From contig CM036244.1 in assembly GCA_020698575.1 (NCBI GenBank), positions 11,694,534 through 11,758,533 of the forward strand: a DNA stretch of 64,000 nucleotides. Direction: 5' to 3'. The notes under the pieces are model-generated. The model was not told where the DNA came from, searched no databases, and was given only the letters and a program-made list of their open reading frames with translations. The position numbers and the translations under genes were made by a program. The stretch is from Bostrychus sinensis. Taxonomy: Eukaryota > Chordata > Actinopteri > Gobiiformes > Eleotridae. Positions 1 to 49,682 of the stretch are shown here, in pieces; the stretch's first letter is position 1; each line of letters opens with the position of its first letter.

Positions 1-147
1 TAAGGAAGTGAAGTGCTTTTTTTCTTTTATCATGTTCAAAAGACTGTCACAGCTATGCACTCTACTGCCCTCTGCTGGTCTCTTCACCTGTGTCTTTATA
101 GCGCCAGTAGAGTACTCATTAAAAATAAGAATAAAAGCATAATATAG
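1..147 (-). mobile_element. TTAA-ended family A, partial copy at window edge
   Basis: Inverted relative to the copies at 3723 and 20422. It shares the CTGCCCTCTGCTGGTCTCTTC segment in close form, the GTTCAAAAGACTG stretch, and the terminal ATAAAAGCATAATATAG. It is cut by the window start. Confidence 0.75.
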
Positions 148-2143
148 TCTACATAATAGCAACAAGGCCTTAAAAACAGTTGTTAAGTAATTTATCATAG
201 ATGTAATGTGCAGTAAAAGTCTAATAGTCTCAGATTTGACCTCAAAAACAGTGTCTTTACCTTACACACACATTGTTACGTCACTCTCACAATCACCACA
301 TTCCTCCCCAGAGCCCTATGTTTCTATAACGCTGTAGTTGACAGAGTAATTAATTCAGACAGATGCATATCATTGTTCAGTTTCCAGAAAGTGAAAAAAA
401 AAAAAACTCACCATGCTGTTTTTGTGTTGAGGGTAAATATTTTGGTTCCCTCGGCAACAAGCTCGAAGCGGCGCAACATTTGGGATGACTTCTTCTCTTC
501 CACTGGCCCCTGCCTGCAACCCTGGCTTCCTCCCACCCACGCACAGCTAACGGAGGGCCCCCCTGTAATATCCCTGTGCCCCCATGGCTTGTTAGTAGCT
601 GTTAAGTTTTCCAGAAGCAAAATTAGCTAACTGCAAAAAGGCTATTAGCAGTCCTCTTTATGTGACTCCTGGTCTAGTGGAAAATCATTGTCAGTGCATG
701 TCACAGTAGTAGCACAACAACCGGCCTCAGGTCTATTTTGGGACCTGCTGACTGTATCCCCTACTCATAGTGGAGTGATTTATTTATTTTTCATAGATTT
801 GAGTGGCAGGATACATTTTCCTCCATCAAAGTTTTAATATCCAGTAGCAGATGTGTAAAAAAACGAAGATGGGGCTGGCACTGATATCAGGCTACATTAC
901 TTTTTTCCAGTGAGTTTGAAATTGTAAAAGCAGTCTGTGGGTAAATTTCACTCACGTTTCCAAGTCTTGCAGAACAGGCCAACCATAATGTGGTAACCTA
1001 AACTTTATATAACATGCTCTATAAAATCTGTCTGTCAAACCTTTTTTTAAATATGTGACTATCCTTACTAGAAAACGTACAAATGTTTTAGTGAGGAGAA
1101 TACAACAAATACAACATGTTATTTTTTATTTTTGTCATGAAGTTTTCTGGAAATGTCAGGAGAAAATGATTAAAGTTGATATTTTGATTGATAATTGTGG
1201 GAATGTTTTAAATGATTCTGTGACACGGACCGAAGATACTAACTTCACTCACTAAAAAGACAAATGTTTAGTTTTAGAAGATTCTTTACAATTGTAAGGT
1301 TTAACGGTTTGGTGGCTGGAAAGAGCATTTACCCCTGAACTAGAAGATATTATATTTTGAGTCCAGGTATGGGCACTATATGTTTACTCATTGCAAGTGC
1401 CTTGGCATAGGTTTACACTCTTTGTTTGATTCAAGTTTAGTGTATTTGTGCCTATTTTAACCTAATGACAATGTTTGTAGGTCACACTGAATTTACATTG
1501 TTTCTACTGTGTGCTTACATCTGATGTCATTGTGCTTTGAAGTCTGTGGAGGATTATGGTTGCTGCAGCTACAGCGTTATTTAGGTAAACTTTCACTCCA
1601 CATGTGGTCATTTACTAGGGCAGTATTACTGAAATGTTTAGTTAGCAGCATATTTTCTGAATGAAAGTTCACAATTCTCACTCGATCACAGAGGTTTAGC
1701 TTTTGTAAGTTTACTGACATTTGAGGACATGCTCAGTGACCCTGGGAAAGCCACAGCAAAACAGAATCAATGCTGATCAATTGATTTTAGTCAATAATGT
1801 TACAACATCATCCCACTATCTTACATGAAAAATAAACTAAAGCAGTTATGTTTAACACTTTTGATGTCTAAATAATAATAATAATATAATGCATCTGTCT
1901 TATATAGCGCTTTTCTAGACACTTCATTTCATTTATTTTTTTTATTCATTTACAAACATTCAATATGCAAAACACAATTCATAATTCTCAAGATAAGTTT
2001 TCTAAAATGGGACTCCCAGAAGCGCCAGAGCTTGTGAACAGGGGCCCAGACATTTAATAACATACATCAAATATATCTAGACAAATACCTTACTACCTAA
2101 TTCTGTCTCAGACCTAAAACCCTAAATCATCCTCAGATTAATT

Positions 2144-2336
2144 GATAATAGGGGTGTAACGAGAGGTTTTTGCAACGATACGATACTTCATGTGTATTGA
2201 TATTCACTTCCTAGAAAATAATACAATTCGATACAAGGTCATGTGTATCAATGTAGTTGTACATAGGAAAAAAAATCGGTACATCGATACTTCGATATTC
2301 ATCGATAGTTACTGTATCGTTACACCCCTATTTGAT
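2144..2336. mobile_element. Palindromic hAT-like MITE
   Basis: Bounded by ATAGGGGTGTAAC and GTTACACCCCTAT, perfect inverted repeats, with TTGATA directly on both outer sides. The interior is itself nearly palindromic and rich in CGATAC/ATCGAT motifs. Confidence 0.85.
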
Positions 2337-2427
2337 AAATACCAAAATATTAATCAAATTTGATATTTATTCAAAATGAATACACACAACTATTTCATGT
2401 AATGTTTGCTTGATTGGAACCCATCAG

Positions 2428-2572
2428 CCACACTCAAAGTCGCTTTACAGTTTGGTCCATTATTCATTCATTCCTCATGTACTTCTGTAGCCAGACGAGA
2501 TCTTGCCCAAGGAGACAACGACGGTATGAACTGAAAAGAGCGGGATTCAAACCGCCAACCTTCCTGTTAAGG
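2428..2572 (-). mobile_element. tRNA-derived SINE fragment
   Basis: CACTCAAAGTCGCTTTACAG, ATCTTGCCCAAGGAGACAAC and GGGATTCAAACCGCCAACC are the family body and B box. A matching TATATAGCGCTTTTCTAGAC piece at 1898-1922 is separated from it by the 2144 MITE. Confidence 0.7.
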
Positions 2573-3722
2573 TTCAAGGTTTCTGTATTAGTACTCGAGG
2601 GTAAATTTGTTTGCAGAAAGGATTACAGTAAAATGAAAACAAGACACAGCTAGAGCAATGGACGCTGAATTCACAAAGCAACGAATGTGTGCAGTCCAGA
2701 AGAATGGAGCTGACCTTGCGCTGTATCGGTTATGGGACGACCTCTCTGCCTCCTGAGCCACTGTTGCCCCTTAATCCTGGTCAGCATCATAGTAATATTC
2801 AACATTATCTTATATTGCATGGTTTTCAAATTTTGTGCTTCTTATTCATTTGCTCGACAGGATTGTTTTGATGGCATTTTAATCAAAGAGTGAGGTTTAA
2901 GCTGTAACCACATTACAACACAGAACATTTATATAGCTGTCATAGTACGTTAAATTACTACAAAATACGTCTAAATGCAAGTCAATGCAATTCCTAATAT
3001 TCTCTTGTATATAATTTTCTTTGTCAAATAACAATGGAAACACTATTATGTAAAATATAAAATAGTCCCTGCAGTCTCCAGTTGTGGCCTGATGTGTACC
3101 AGTTTGCTGTCACTGTTACCGTTTATGATGAGTTGAGGTTTCACATATTGCTTCGTGTGGTTGGATTACAATACTGTGGCCTATCTGAGACGTTTTGTCA
3201 TCCATTCCAGTAAAAAACCACCTCAAATGTTTGGTTTCGGAGATTGATTTGTGAAGGTTGATTAAGACATGTTAATATAAAGGTCGTTGACTCAGATTGT
3301 GTGTTGGGAGGAAAGCCTTTTGACAGACGGTCTATGCTGCCTTGCCAAAGAGCACCGCTGCACTGCATTTGGATTTGAACCACTTCCACATGTCATTGTT
3401 TAACTTCTAATTATCTGTGACATTGATGCTGTTGACGTTTCGGCTTCTCATTTTTCCGCTCAGGTTTTAAAATCACATGTGGACAGTCATAAAAATGTAT
3501 TTTAGTGGTCGTTTCTCTAAATGTGGAATACTATGGTCAGTAGATGGACAGTGGCTGTTAGAATGGAAATGAAAGGTCAGGATATTGATTGTAAAAGTAT
3601 TGTGGTCTCATATACGCTGTTATGGGCCAGCTGGGAAAAGGATTCATGCTGAGAGAGTAGTTTCTGAGGAATCATGCATTATTCCACAAGACACACCTCA
3701 TAGTGAATGTACTCAATATACC

Positions 3723-4254
3723 TTAAAAGGGCTAAATTATGCTTTTATTCATATTTTTAAACCAATCTTGGTCAGCTCTAGAACAGCATTATGTTTTACA
3801 GGCTTTAAACTGGTGCTGATGCCATAAAGAAACCAGCAGAGGGCAGCAGAGTGTTGCGGTCTTTTGAACATAATCAAAGAAAAAAAAACACTTCACTTCC
3901 TTAAACTTTTTTATGATCTCATTTTACTACAGAAAGAAAAATAGCTACGAGGAATCAGAGGAACTAGAACTGTACAGTGTGTTTTTGGATAAATGAATGA
4001 AAGCAGGCTTGATGTAGAGGGCTTGTTGATTGGTCAGTGCTTCCTGCAGTGGGCGGGGGTTTGTGGTAGAGGCGGAGGTTTGTGGAATAGAGCGTTTTGA
4101 GGCCCCAGAGAGGTTGTGCCAAAGAATACAGGATTACTATAACATGCGGGAATGAAGCAAAACACATTTCCAGGTATGTTTTTGATGAGAGAACAGCATT
4201 ATAACATGGTAGAAAGCTCAGAAAAGTTGATTTTGCATAATATATCCCCTTTAA
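3723..4254 (+). mobile_element. TTAA-ended family A element, full length
   Basis: 532 bp bounded by TTAAAAGGGCTAAATTATGC and GCATAATATATCCCCTTTAA, which are imperfect inverted repeats with TTAA outermost. The internal sequence (CCAGCAGAGGGCAGCAGAG, TGATTGGTCAGTGC) recurs at 20422 and, inverted, at 63238. It has no coding capacity. Confidence 0.8.
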
Positions 4255-5470
4255 TACTGTATATCAAATCACACAGAAGTCTGAACATATGCATTGTTCA
4301 AAGACAAAGTTTATTTTATGACCGATGCAGTTGACATTTTTCTGCCTTGCCCACTCTGAGACAACCTCAGGCCAGGCTTTGTAATGGAGGACTTGCTGCC
4401 CTTGTTTTGCTTGACTACTGAGCATCATCAGACATAAATTTGAAACAGGACCAAAGCCTATCAGACCTAAAAAATGCTTTGTTATAGCACTGATTGCTTT
4501 TAAGGGAATTGTAAGTTAGGTGCTGCTAACCCTGCGACTCACTAGACATTGTTCAGGTTTTACCCCGCCTCAGGCCCATAAGCTGCTGGGATATAAACTG
4601 TAGCCATCTGCAACGGAATAAATGGAAAGCAGCATTCATCGGCAAATGTTTTTCATCCATAATTTGTTTTGGTGTTGCTCTGGGAGTTTTGAACATTGCA
4701 TTGCATTTTAGTTGATAACCCACCCAAGTGTTTTGTGTTGCTGTGTCAAATTAAGATTTGTCCGAGTTACAAATTTAAGCCCCTTTACACAACTAATTTA
4801 CACTGCAGATATATCCGAAAAATATGGTTTGATTTTCCCTGAGAACAATCAAAATATGTTTTTGTTCATAAACACAATAACACCTAACATGGTAGCTAAG
4901 AGTGAGCAAACATACAACAATATGTTTTGCATCCGTGTAAATGTTCTGCCTTTGTTTTTGATGAGAGTTTTGGGCCAGCGTCTCTCTCTTGTACATGATG
5001 TAGACTTGCTCTGGTTCCAGTCTCTGATGCAGACTGCTGTAATGTGCTATTGCAGGGTGTGGTTACTCCTCCTCCATCACCATTTCTCCACAAGAGCCAC
5101 ACGCAAACTCAACACACAACACACACCGAGAATTGATGCACACCAGTCGTCGTTGCATGGGTGGGTTTGTATTGGATGACTACATAGAAACTCTTATTGC
5201 TGCTTCCCATTTGTGAGACGTGTAAAGGAGGGGCCGCACTTCTTCCTGATGAAACACACTGGTGCACAGCCAACAGCTTAAATCATGGCCCTAACTGGGA
5301 TATGAGCGAATGCATTTTATGAATTAGAATATGAGCTCATGCATTTGTTCTAACAGCGTGGCTTTTTCTGAGCACAGTGATCTCCAGATTCAGCTTTATT
5401 AGTCAAAATGCTTTGTGTCCTAAACCCAATGGCTATATTAGAGTGAACTTTAGCTTATCCAATGTACAGT

Positions 5471-5950
5471 CCAGTGATTCTCAAACTTTTTATACCAAGT
5501 ACCACCTCAGGCAATGTCTAGCTTTTCCATCTTTCTGCCTTTTTCCAGCTTTTTTTGATAGAACAGCTGAGTAATGACAGGAAATCATTGGGGAGAAAGA
5601 AGGGAGAGACATTCAGTAAATTGTTGGAGTCCGGACTCGAACCCGTGACACCAAGGAAAGCTGTAGTTGCCCTGTATGTGCTGCAGCTGTACCGCTGAAC
5701 TACACCATGGCAGGCTTTATGCCTTAAATGGACTAAAATGAGCTTACATCTTAACTAAACTGGGACTAAACCAATATTAAAAGGGGTCTAAAACCAGGAT
5801 TAAACTGTGACTAACAGGGGTCTATACCAGGACTAAACTGAGACAAAACCATGACTAAATCATGTCTAAACCAGGACTAGTCCCAAATAAAACAGGAATA
5901 AAATGGGAATAAAATTGCTTCTAAATTAAACTATATAAAAACAGACATAA
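5471..5950 (-). mobile_element. Minisatellite-bearing MITE, copy 1 (SINE inserted)
   Basis: The left end AGTGATTCTCAAACTTTTTA continues into AAGTACCACCTCAGG. An inverted array of CCAGGACTAAA-type units follows at about 5725-5905. A SINE (5540-5712) separates end and array. Confidence 0.7.
5540..5712 (-). mobile_element. tRNA-derived SINE (second family), minus
   Basis: On the + strand it reads TGACAGGAAATCATTGGGG, GGGAGAGACATTC, then GGACTCGAACCCGTGACACC and CGCTGAACTACACCATGGC. This is a reversed tRNA head. The copy at 53829 has the same body in the opposite orientation. Confidence 0.75.
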
Positions 5951-6291
5951 AAAATGGATGGCAAGTTTTGAGTCATTTAATGTTTTAATTGGAGAGAGCC
6001 AGGTTTAAAATGTGTGATTAATTTTGTCGGCATGTTACATTTAGAGGCTTTTACAGAGAAAATTTTGGATATTGTAATTTGTCTTTCAGTAAACTAGAAC
6101 ATATTTTGCCATGTTTTTAGCCCAATAAATCAGGCTAGGAATTACATATCAACCAATATCTCAGTAAAAGTCTTCAAAATACAGTTAAAAGTACAAGACT
6201 GGAAATGTTGGTGCTTGTAGGTGCTACTGAAGTGGAGACTTCTGACTCTGAAATGAATATTTGCAATAGAGATTGGGAACATAATCATGGT

Positions 6292-6715
6292 AGCTCCAGG
6301 TTTTGTCTTGTGAAATTTAAGACCTTTTTAAGACTTTTAATGCCACTTTGAGTGAAATTTAATGCCAGCATCATCAACAACAGAACAATAATCTGTATGA
6401 ATTTTACACTAAGGGATTATCTGTACTACTCTCTGAAACTCAGGGGTTTTAGTTTAAAAGTCTAATACAGGTTAAGAAGTACTCCAGTGCTGCATTAAAA
6501 ATCATGAATAAATGAAACATGAATTTCAATGATGACATTTCTTCAAAAAAATATTTTGATATTGCGGTGACTTCACCTTTTTTAAATTTTGACAAATTTT
6601 ACAACCTAGGTGAACAAGATTTAATACCTACTCATAATATTTAATACTTTTAAGGCCTTGTTTTCCAAACCAAATTGAATACCTCTTTAATGCTTTTAAG
6701 ACCTTGGGGCTACTC
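6292..6715 (+). repeat. Dispersed repeat, GAAATTTAAGACCTTTTTAAG type
   Basis: It starts AGCTCCAGGTTTTGTC and ends near TTTTAAGACCTTGGGGCTAC. A second copy is at 54692-55030. The left and right ends share inverted (T)AAGACC-like blocks, suggesting a non-autonomous DNA element. Confidence 0.7.
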
Positions 6716-7594
6716 TGATTACGTTACATTGGTGGTCACACTATTTTCAATAGTAACACAGTGGAGCAATTTAGGATGTAAGTTACTCGAGTTAGCGTTC
6801 ACACAAAAGTATTCTGATACTTTAGTATGTGATAAATATTCACCAAGAGTGACAAAGCAGATAAAAGAGCTGTTTCAAGGCTTGTTTGTTTACTTTTTTA
6901 TTCCACTGTGACTAATGCTACTCTATGACATTTTGTTGTCTGTGACCACTCACGAGGCAGATTCATCGTTTCATGACGTAGGTTCCCGATCTCTATAGAA
7001 ATCTATGGACACAAGTTGACTAAATGTATTAAACTAAACACCTCAATGTGTATTTTTGACATATTCTTTATTTCAGCGACATGTTAAAGGAACAAACTGG
7101 CCCAAAACCCCCAAATTAACCAATATTGATAACAGGACCTATCGTCCAGCTCCTTTATTTTTCCTTTTTCTCTAATGTTCCTTTCACCCTGTCTCCATGG
7201 AAACCTGCAGATTCTGACTGTGGCGTCATGGCAACGCCCTGATCAGGCCACATCACGATTTCACATCCTGACGGGTTTCTCTGAGCTCAGTGTATTTTCT
7301 AAAACAAAAGAAAATACAGTCAGTGGATGAGTGACACATTATAAATCTAAATCCTGCAAAATCTAAAGGTCAGGATATAGAATATAAATCAGTTTGTGTG
7401 ATGGATTATGGTGTTGGGCAGGATTAACACAGGAAATAGTGTCCACAGTTAGTTTTGTTACGTAACAGAATCTGGGTAAACAAGGTTTATCTTAATCCTT
7501 GATCTTTAAAAGCAGCCTCGACATCACTTTTTCTGGACCCTACACAAGCTGTGGCTGTGGTAAAAGCTTTGGTTTGTTAGCTTTGTTTTTGTTT

Positions 7595-8009
7595 TTAAAG
7601 GTCCTATATTATGCTTTTTTCAGGCTTTTTGAATTTGTTTTGGACACCTTTGCATTAGTATGTCACATTTTATAACTTAAAATAATGTATATGTATGGAA
7701 AACTTCTTTTGGGGATCTGTTATTTTGATTAGGTGTCTGTCGCCCCCAGCTGGCAACGGTGGGGACTGAGCAGAGCATAAAATGGATACTTAGTTATTCT
7801 ATTAGATCAGAATGAGTTTGGTGATGGTGTTTGGGTTTTAGAAACACGCAGGAGTACAGTGAGACCGAGTGTTTCCAGTTTTCAAAAAGGGCAGCAGCTC
7901 AATGAAATATAATACACCTCCCAAGTATGCTTTTGAGGTGCAAACAACATTATAACATGGTTAAAAGCTAAAAAAAAAAAGTTGATTTAGCAGAATAGAG
8001 GACGTTTAA
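7595..8009 (+). mobile_element. TTAA-ended family B element, full length
   Basis: 415 bp from TTAAAGGTCCTATATTATGC to a diverged AGAATAGAGGACGTTTAA. The internal landmarks are TTGCATTAGTATGTCACATT and TGTCTGTCGCCCCCAGCTGG. The ends resemble family A but the interior differs. Confidence 0.8.
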
Positions 8010-8374
8010 GGAAAACAGTGCTTTCAGAATTCATATATTATAGTTTTTTTGTGAGGCATGAAATATCAACTGTAGACTGCTGTGAAGGAGCCTGCCCTAA
8101 AGTCTGACATCTTCATTTTGCCACAGTGATATTGGAGCTGACAGAGCCAGAGGGTGGTCCATGTGTGAGATGTGTTTATTAGGTAAACAAACAAATGGTG
8201 ACAAACACAGGCGGTTCCACACCACTGTAAATACATTTGTCCTTGTGTCAGTAGAAAAGGGTGAGTCCACAATTCAGAAAGAGAAATACGACTGATCATC
8301 AAAGCTCCTCGGTGATCGATGTTTTAACTTTGAATGAACAGTGACGTTAACAATGTCTCATATTTTCTCTGCAG

Positions 8375-46076
<37,702 letters not shown>

Positions 46077-48480
46077 ACACATGGAAGACGGCATTGCGGA
46101 GGGATACACACAGTAGTTTGGGAGTTGAATGGGTTTGGGGGTTGTAAAGGGGAAATGGGATGCCAAAAAAAAAAAAAAAAAAAAAAAAGACCATGAGTAA
46201 GTAGTTCAAAGTAAAAAAAAAGAGCAAAACACTGAATCCTCATGCCTTACCTGTCACTATGCTACCTTGTCCAAATGAGAACGGTAACACTTTTTCTTGA
46301 GAATTTGACTGAAATAAGAAAAAAAGTGCTTTAGCTCTGGTTTAAATTGTGATTAAATAACACCATAGCAGCGCTAGCCATTTACTGTCATTGATTGCAG
46401 CATAGACACTTATTTTCTGTCAGTTTTTAAAAGCCAGGGTACTACAAAGCGATACAGAGTGTGATTTCTAAAGGGGCTAAATTGGTTTGACTTTTAACCA
46501 TCCAAAAAGAAGGAGGAAATACAAAAACATGCATAATAAACCAATTTATTTAGAAAAATATAATATCATCAAATTAGCAAGGAAAACTCAGTTTATTTCA
46601 GTAGTTCATATTCAGTATATTATTATATTATTATAGATTTAGTGCACATAAAGTCAACTATTCAAAGCCTTTATTTAATGAATGTGTAATATTTATGGCT
46701 TAAAGTTAAAGAAAATCAAAATGTTTACAAAATTATTAAATCAGAATGTTACATAATATTTGATAGCCACCTTAACCATTACAATTAAATTAAATAAATG
46801 CCTAAAACATTTTACTCTGTGTATACTGAATCTATATAATATCACATTACGAATTGAGCTACTGAAATAACAATGTGTTATTAAAATTTATTGTATGTAT
46901 GTAAACCAGCCATTCCTAAAGTAAAAAGAGTTGCAGCCCCTTTAAAAATTAAAAATCCTCCCCAAAATAAAATTTCACTATTCAAAAGACTGTGTCATGT
47001 TTTTTCCCCATATATTTCTATAAATATGTTACCAAAAAAAAAAAAAAAAAAAATAGACTGTTGGCTAAAATGACTTCAAACTAGGATTTTTAAACAAGTA
47101 ATTTCAATCTCAACCCAGTTACTTGTTTTGTATTTTTTTGGAAACCACTGATGTATACAATCGATTGGAGAAGATTTCCAAAACCCCGCCCCATTTTAGA
47201 TCAAAGATTATGATTGGTTGGCTGGCTTGTTTTTGGTCGAAGAGATCTTGAACCCTCTTCCCTTGGCTGAGAAAATCAATGGGTTATGGTTTAGCTTGGC
47301 TCCAATGCTACATCTCATTCTCAAAAAAAAAAAAAAAACAAGAAAAATGTCTACCGCTTTCTCAGATGGCCTCGTGTTTTCCTGTCTGGCTTTTTTTGCA
47401 ACGTCACCCTTTTCATCTTTTTCAGTAGCTTGCTCTGTCCATTGTCTCTGCAGAAACATTAACACTACTACATAGACTCCCACACTAGACTCTCAAAGCC
47501 ATGCAGTACCGTTCGGTTAGCTCTAGATGGCGTTGTATATACATGCGATAGATGTGACGTAGCTTTGTGAATGATAATGACCTCGTTACAGACTGTTTTT
47601 GGGGTTTGGGACCAAAAAAGAAAGACTTTTTTTTTGTCAGAAATATCCGAAAGCAAGGGAAGTGTGGTACATAGAGCTGCATGGGCCTGTATTGAAATTG
47701 GTGACGTGATCTATGGTCCTATTGCTGCCTTGCTTTTAGATATTTGTCCATTTTTACCCATGTTGTGATGATGGATATTTATTATTGTTCAAAAAAGAAA
47801 GACGGTAAGAAGCGGAAATTTAAAACAGGCCATTGCATTGCTCATAGCTTCATCTCAAACCATGACGCAGAGTAAGAGACATTTTTACTACCAACTACAA
47901 GCTTTGCTATTAAGGGCAAATACAAAATGCAAGATATGGGAAAAAAAAAAAAGAAAGACCTGCTCACATATATAACACTTCTTGCTTTGTTATTCTAGGC
48001 TTTGCAAGCCAGGGTCTAATTTATTAATCCACAAAGTTCATAGAAAGTAGAAAATATTGGACCAAAGGCTTGACTGTAGGTCCACTATCTTTCTGCTGTC
48101 TATGCATAAGGCTATATTTTTTAAATGTATTTAATCTCGCCCAATAAGACAGTCCAGGCCAGAACTAAAAATCCTAACACTCGTTGTACTCTGGTAGTGA
48201 CTGTGAGAGGCAATGGTGCTCTTTTTTAAAACGATTTCTTTGTCATATTGCGCTAAAAGGCAGAGAATTACAGTGGATCAAGGCCCAGTAGTTGTATGGG
48301 ATATTTATGTTCATTTGAAGACCTTTTGTTATGTTTTCTTTTTCTTTTCTTTTTTTTTTTAAATGTCGTTTCTTTTATACAGTTGTATCAAAAACACCGG
48401 AGCTGGCAGGTCAATAAAATGAAGTGTTGTTGTGGAAGTATGAATTGTTTCCTGAATAAACGAGTTGCAACTTATGGATT
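46077..48480 (+). other. dpysl3: dpysl3 3' untranslated region
   Basis: AT-rich sequence following the TAA, with an A24-like run near 46166 and another near 47033. Possible early poly(A) signals are AATAAA at 46535 and 46793. The likeliest end is the pair at 48413 and 48455, with GT-rich sequence between them. A degraded repeat lies at about 46905-47155. The UTR end is inferred, as no transcript data are available. Confidence 0.7.
48413..48460 (+). terminator. Tandem AATAAA poly(A) signals, probable dpysl3 mRNA end
   Basis: Canonical AATAAA hexamers lie at 48413-48418 and 48455-48460, separated by GTGTTGTTGTGG, which resembles a downstream GU-rich element. They are the last such signals before the repeat-filled intergenic region. 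Confidence 0.55.
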
Positions 48481-48840
48481 CAGGCGTCTTATTCACATGC
48501 ATGTCAGTGTTTGCAGGGCCTGGAGCATCTTGTTCTCATACTTATCCCATTAAACCCAAAACTGACACAGGACAAGATGAAGTTTGCATGTGGGATGTAA
48601 GAGGCCACACGTACAAATGCTAATGTTGCGTCTGTCTGTAAGTGCGTATACTGTATATCTAGCCAATATAATGCTTAAAGTTTTAATATTGTTTTATTCT
48701 TAGGATGCAGACATATGGGATGTGTGTGCAGTGCAGTGTTGTACGTCTCTGTTCAACCAGACTTCTCCAGATCCTGCGAAACGTCTTCAACTCTACAAAG
48801 CACATCCTGAAGACTTCTTCTTCATATTTTGAGTTTTTAA

Positions 48841-49266
48841 TCATATTATAATGTTGTTTGCACCTCTAAAACATACCTGGAGTAGTATTTTGTTTCATTC
48901 ACACATCCTGTATGCTGAGGTGTGTATTCTTCTCAAGAGCTGAAATCAGCCCACACACCGTCACCAGACTCATTTTAATAATTTCTGAGCTTAAATTGCC
49001 TTCTCTACAAAGCAGTCAGCTCATTTATCTATATATGTGAGCGTCATGTTGCTAGTAGCTGTGGTAAGCAGTCATTTTATGCTCTGTCTATTCCCCACCG
49101 TTGCCAGCGGGGGGGACAGACACCTAACCCAATCGTTCTCTGCAAAGTCAAAGTAACATTTTCCAAACATACACAATATTTTAAGTTACGAAATGTAAAA
49201 TACTAATGCAAACGTGTCAAAAACTATTTCAAAAAGCCTGTCAAAAGCTTAACATGGGACCTTTAA
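48841..49266 (-). mobile_element. TTAA-ended family B element, inverted
   Basis: Inverted copy just beyond the dpysl3 3' end. It includes ATTATAATGTTGTTTGCACC, the CACCAGACTCATTTTAATAA segment and terminal CATGGGACCTTTAA. Confidence 0.78.
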
Positions 49267-49324
49267 GGTAATGTTTATAAACCTAAATACTAAAAATCAG
49301 TAAGTAAGTCTACTGAAAAACTCA

Positions 49325-49682
49325 AGAGCAGTGCTGGAAAAGTACTCAAAAGCTGTACTCACATAAAAGTACTGTTACTTCAAAAGTAATATTACTCAAG
49401 CAAAAGTAAAAGTACCATAAATTTTACTTTAGTAACAGTAAAAAAGTATTGAGTAACTTCTTCTTCCCCATGTTTTGAAATCTGAACCATCTGATCACAA
49501 GTCAGATGTGCTGCCCACTGCACCACAGAGGACAGGAACTACTTTTACTTCACTAGACAATTTAAAGTAAAAATAAATTCCTCCAAAATTACTATTTACT
49601 CAAGTAAAGGTAAAAGTATGTTCTACAAAATGTCCTCAGGAAGTACTTTTTCTTCAAAAAAACGTACTTAAGTATTTTACTG
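49325..49682. repeat. ACTCAAGTAAAAGTA element
   Basis: GTGCTGGAAAAGTACTCAAA, TATTACTCAAGCAAAAGTAA and CTCAAGTAAAGGTAAAAGTA mark a copy without trinucleotide array. Confidence 0.72.

Larger units (their letters stand above)
1..8374 (+). other. dpysl3: dpysl3 intron 1, 3' part
   Basis: No coding exon of dpysl3 was recognised. It holds TTAA-ended elements (1-147, 3723-4254, 7595-8009), a palindromic MITE (2144-2336), SINE pieces (about 1880-1930, 2428-2572, 5540-5712), a minisatellite MITE (5471-5950) and another dispersed repeat (6292-6715). A GC-richer patch at 418-560 is discussed as a finding. The rest is unremarkable AT-rich DNA. Confidence 0.8.

Noticed and set aside
4712..5179. 155-codon open frame on the + strand
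   Set aside because: No domain, no conserved motif, and overlapping open frames on the other strand. A chance frame in intron 1.
1..8374. dpysl3 exon 1 (MSYQGKK-type start) or the long-isoform first exon
   Set aside because: No such sequence with a GT donor in the right phase was found. It is presumed to lie upstream of the window.
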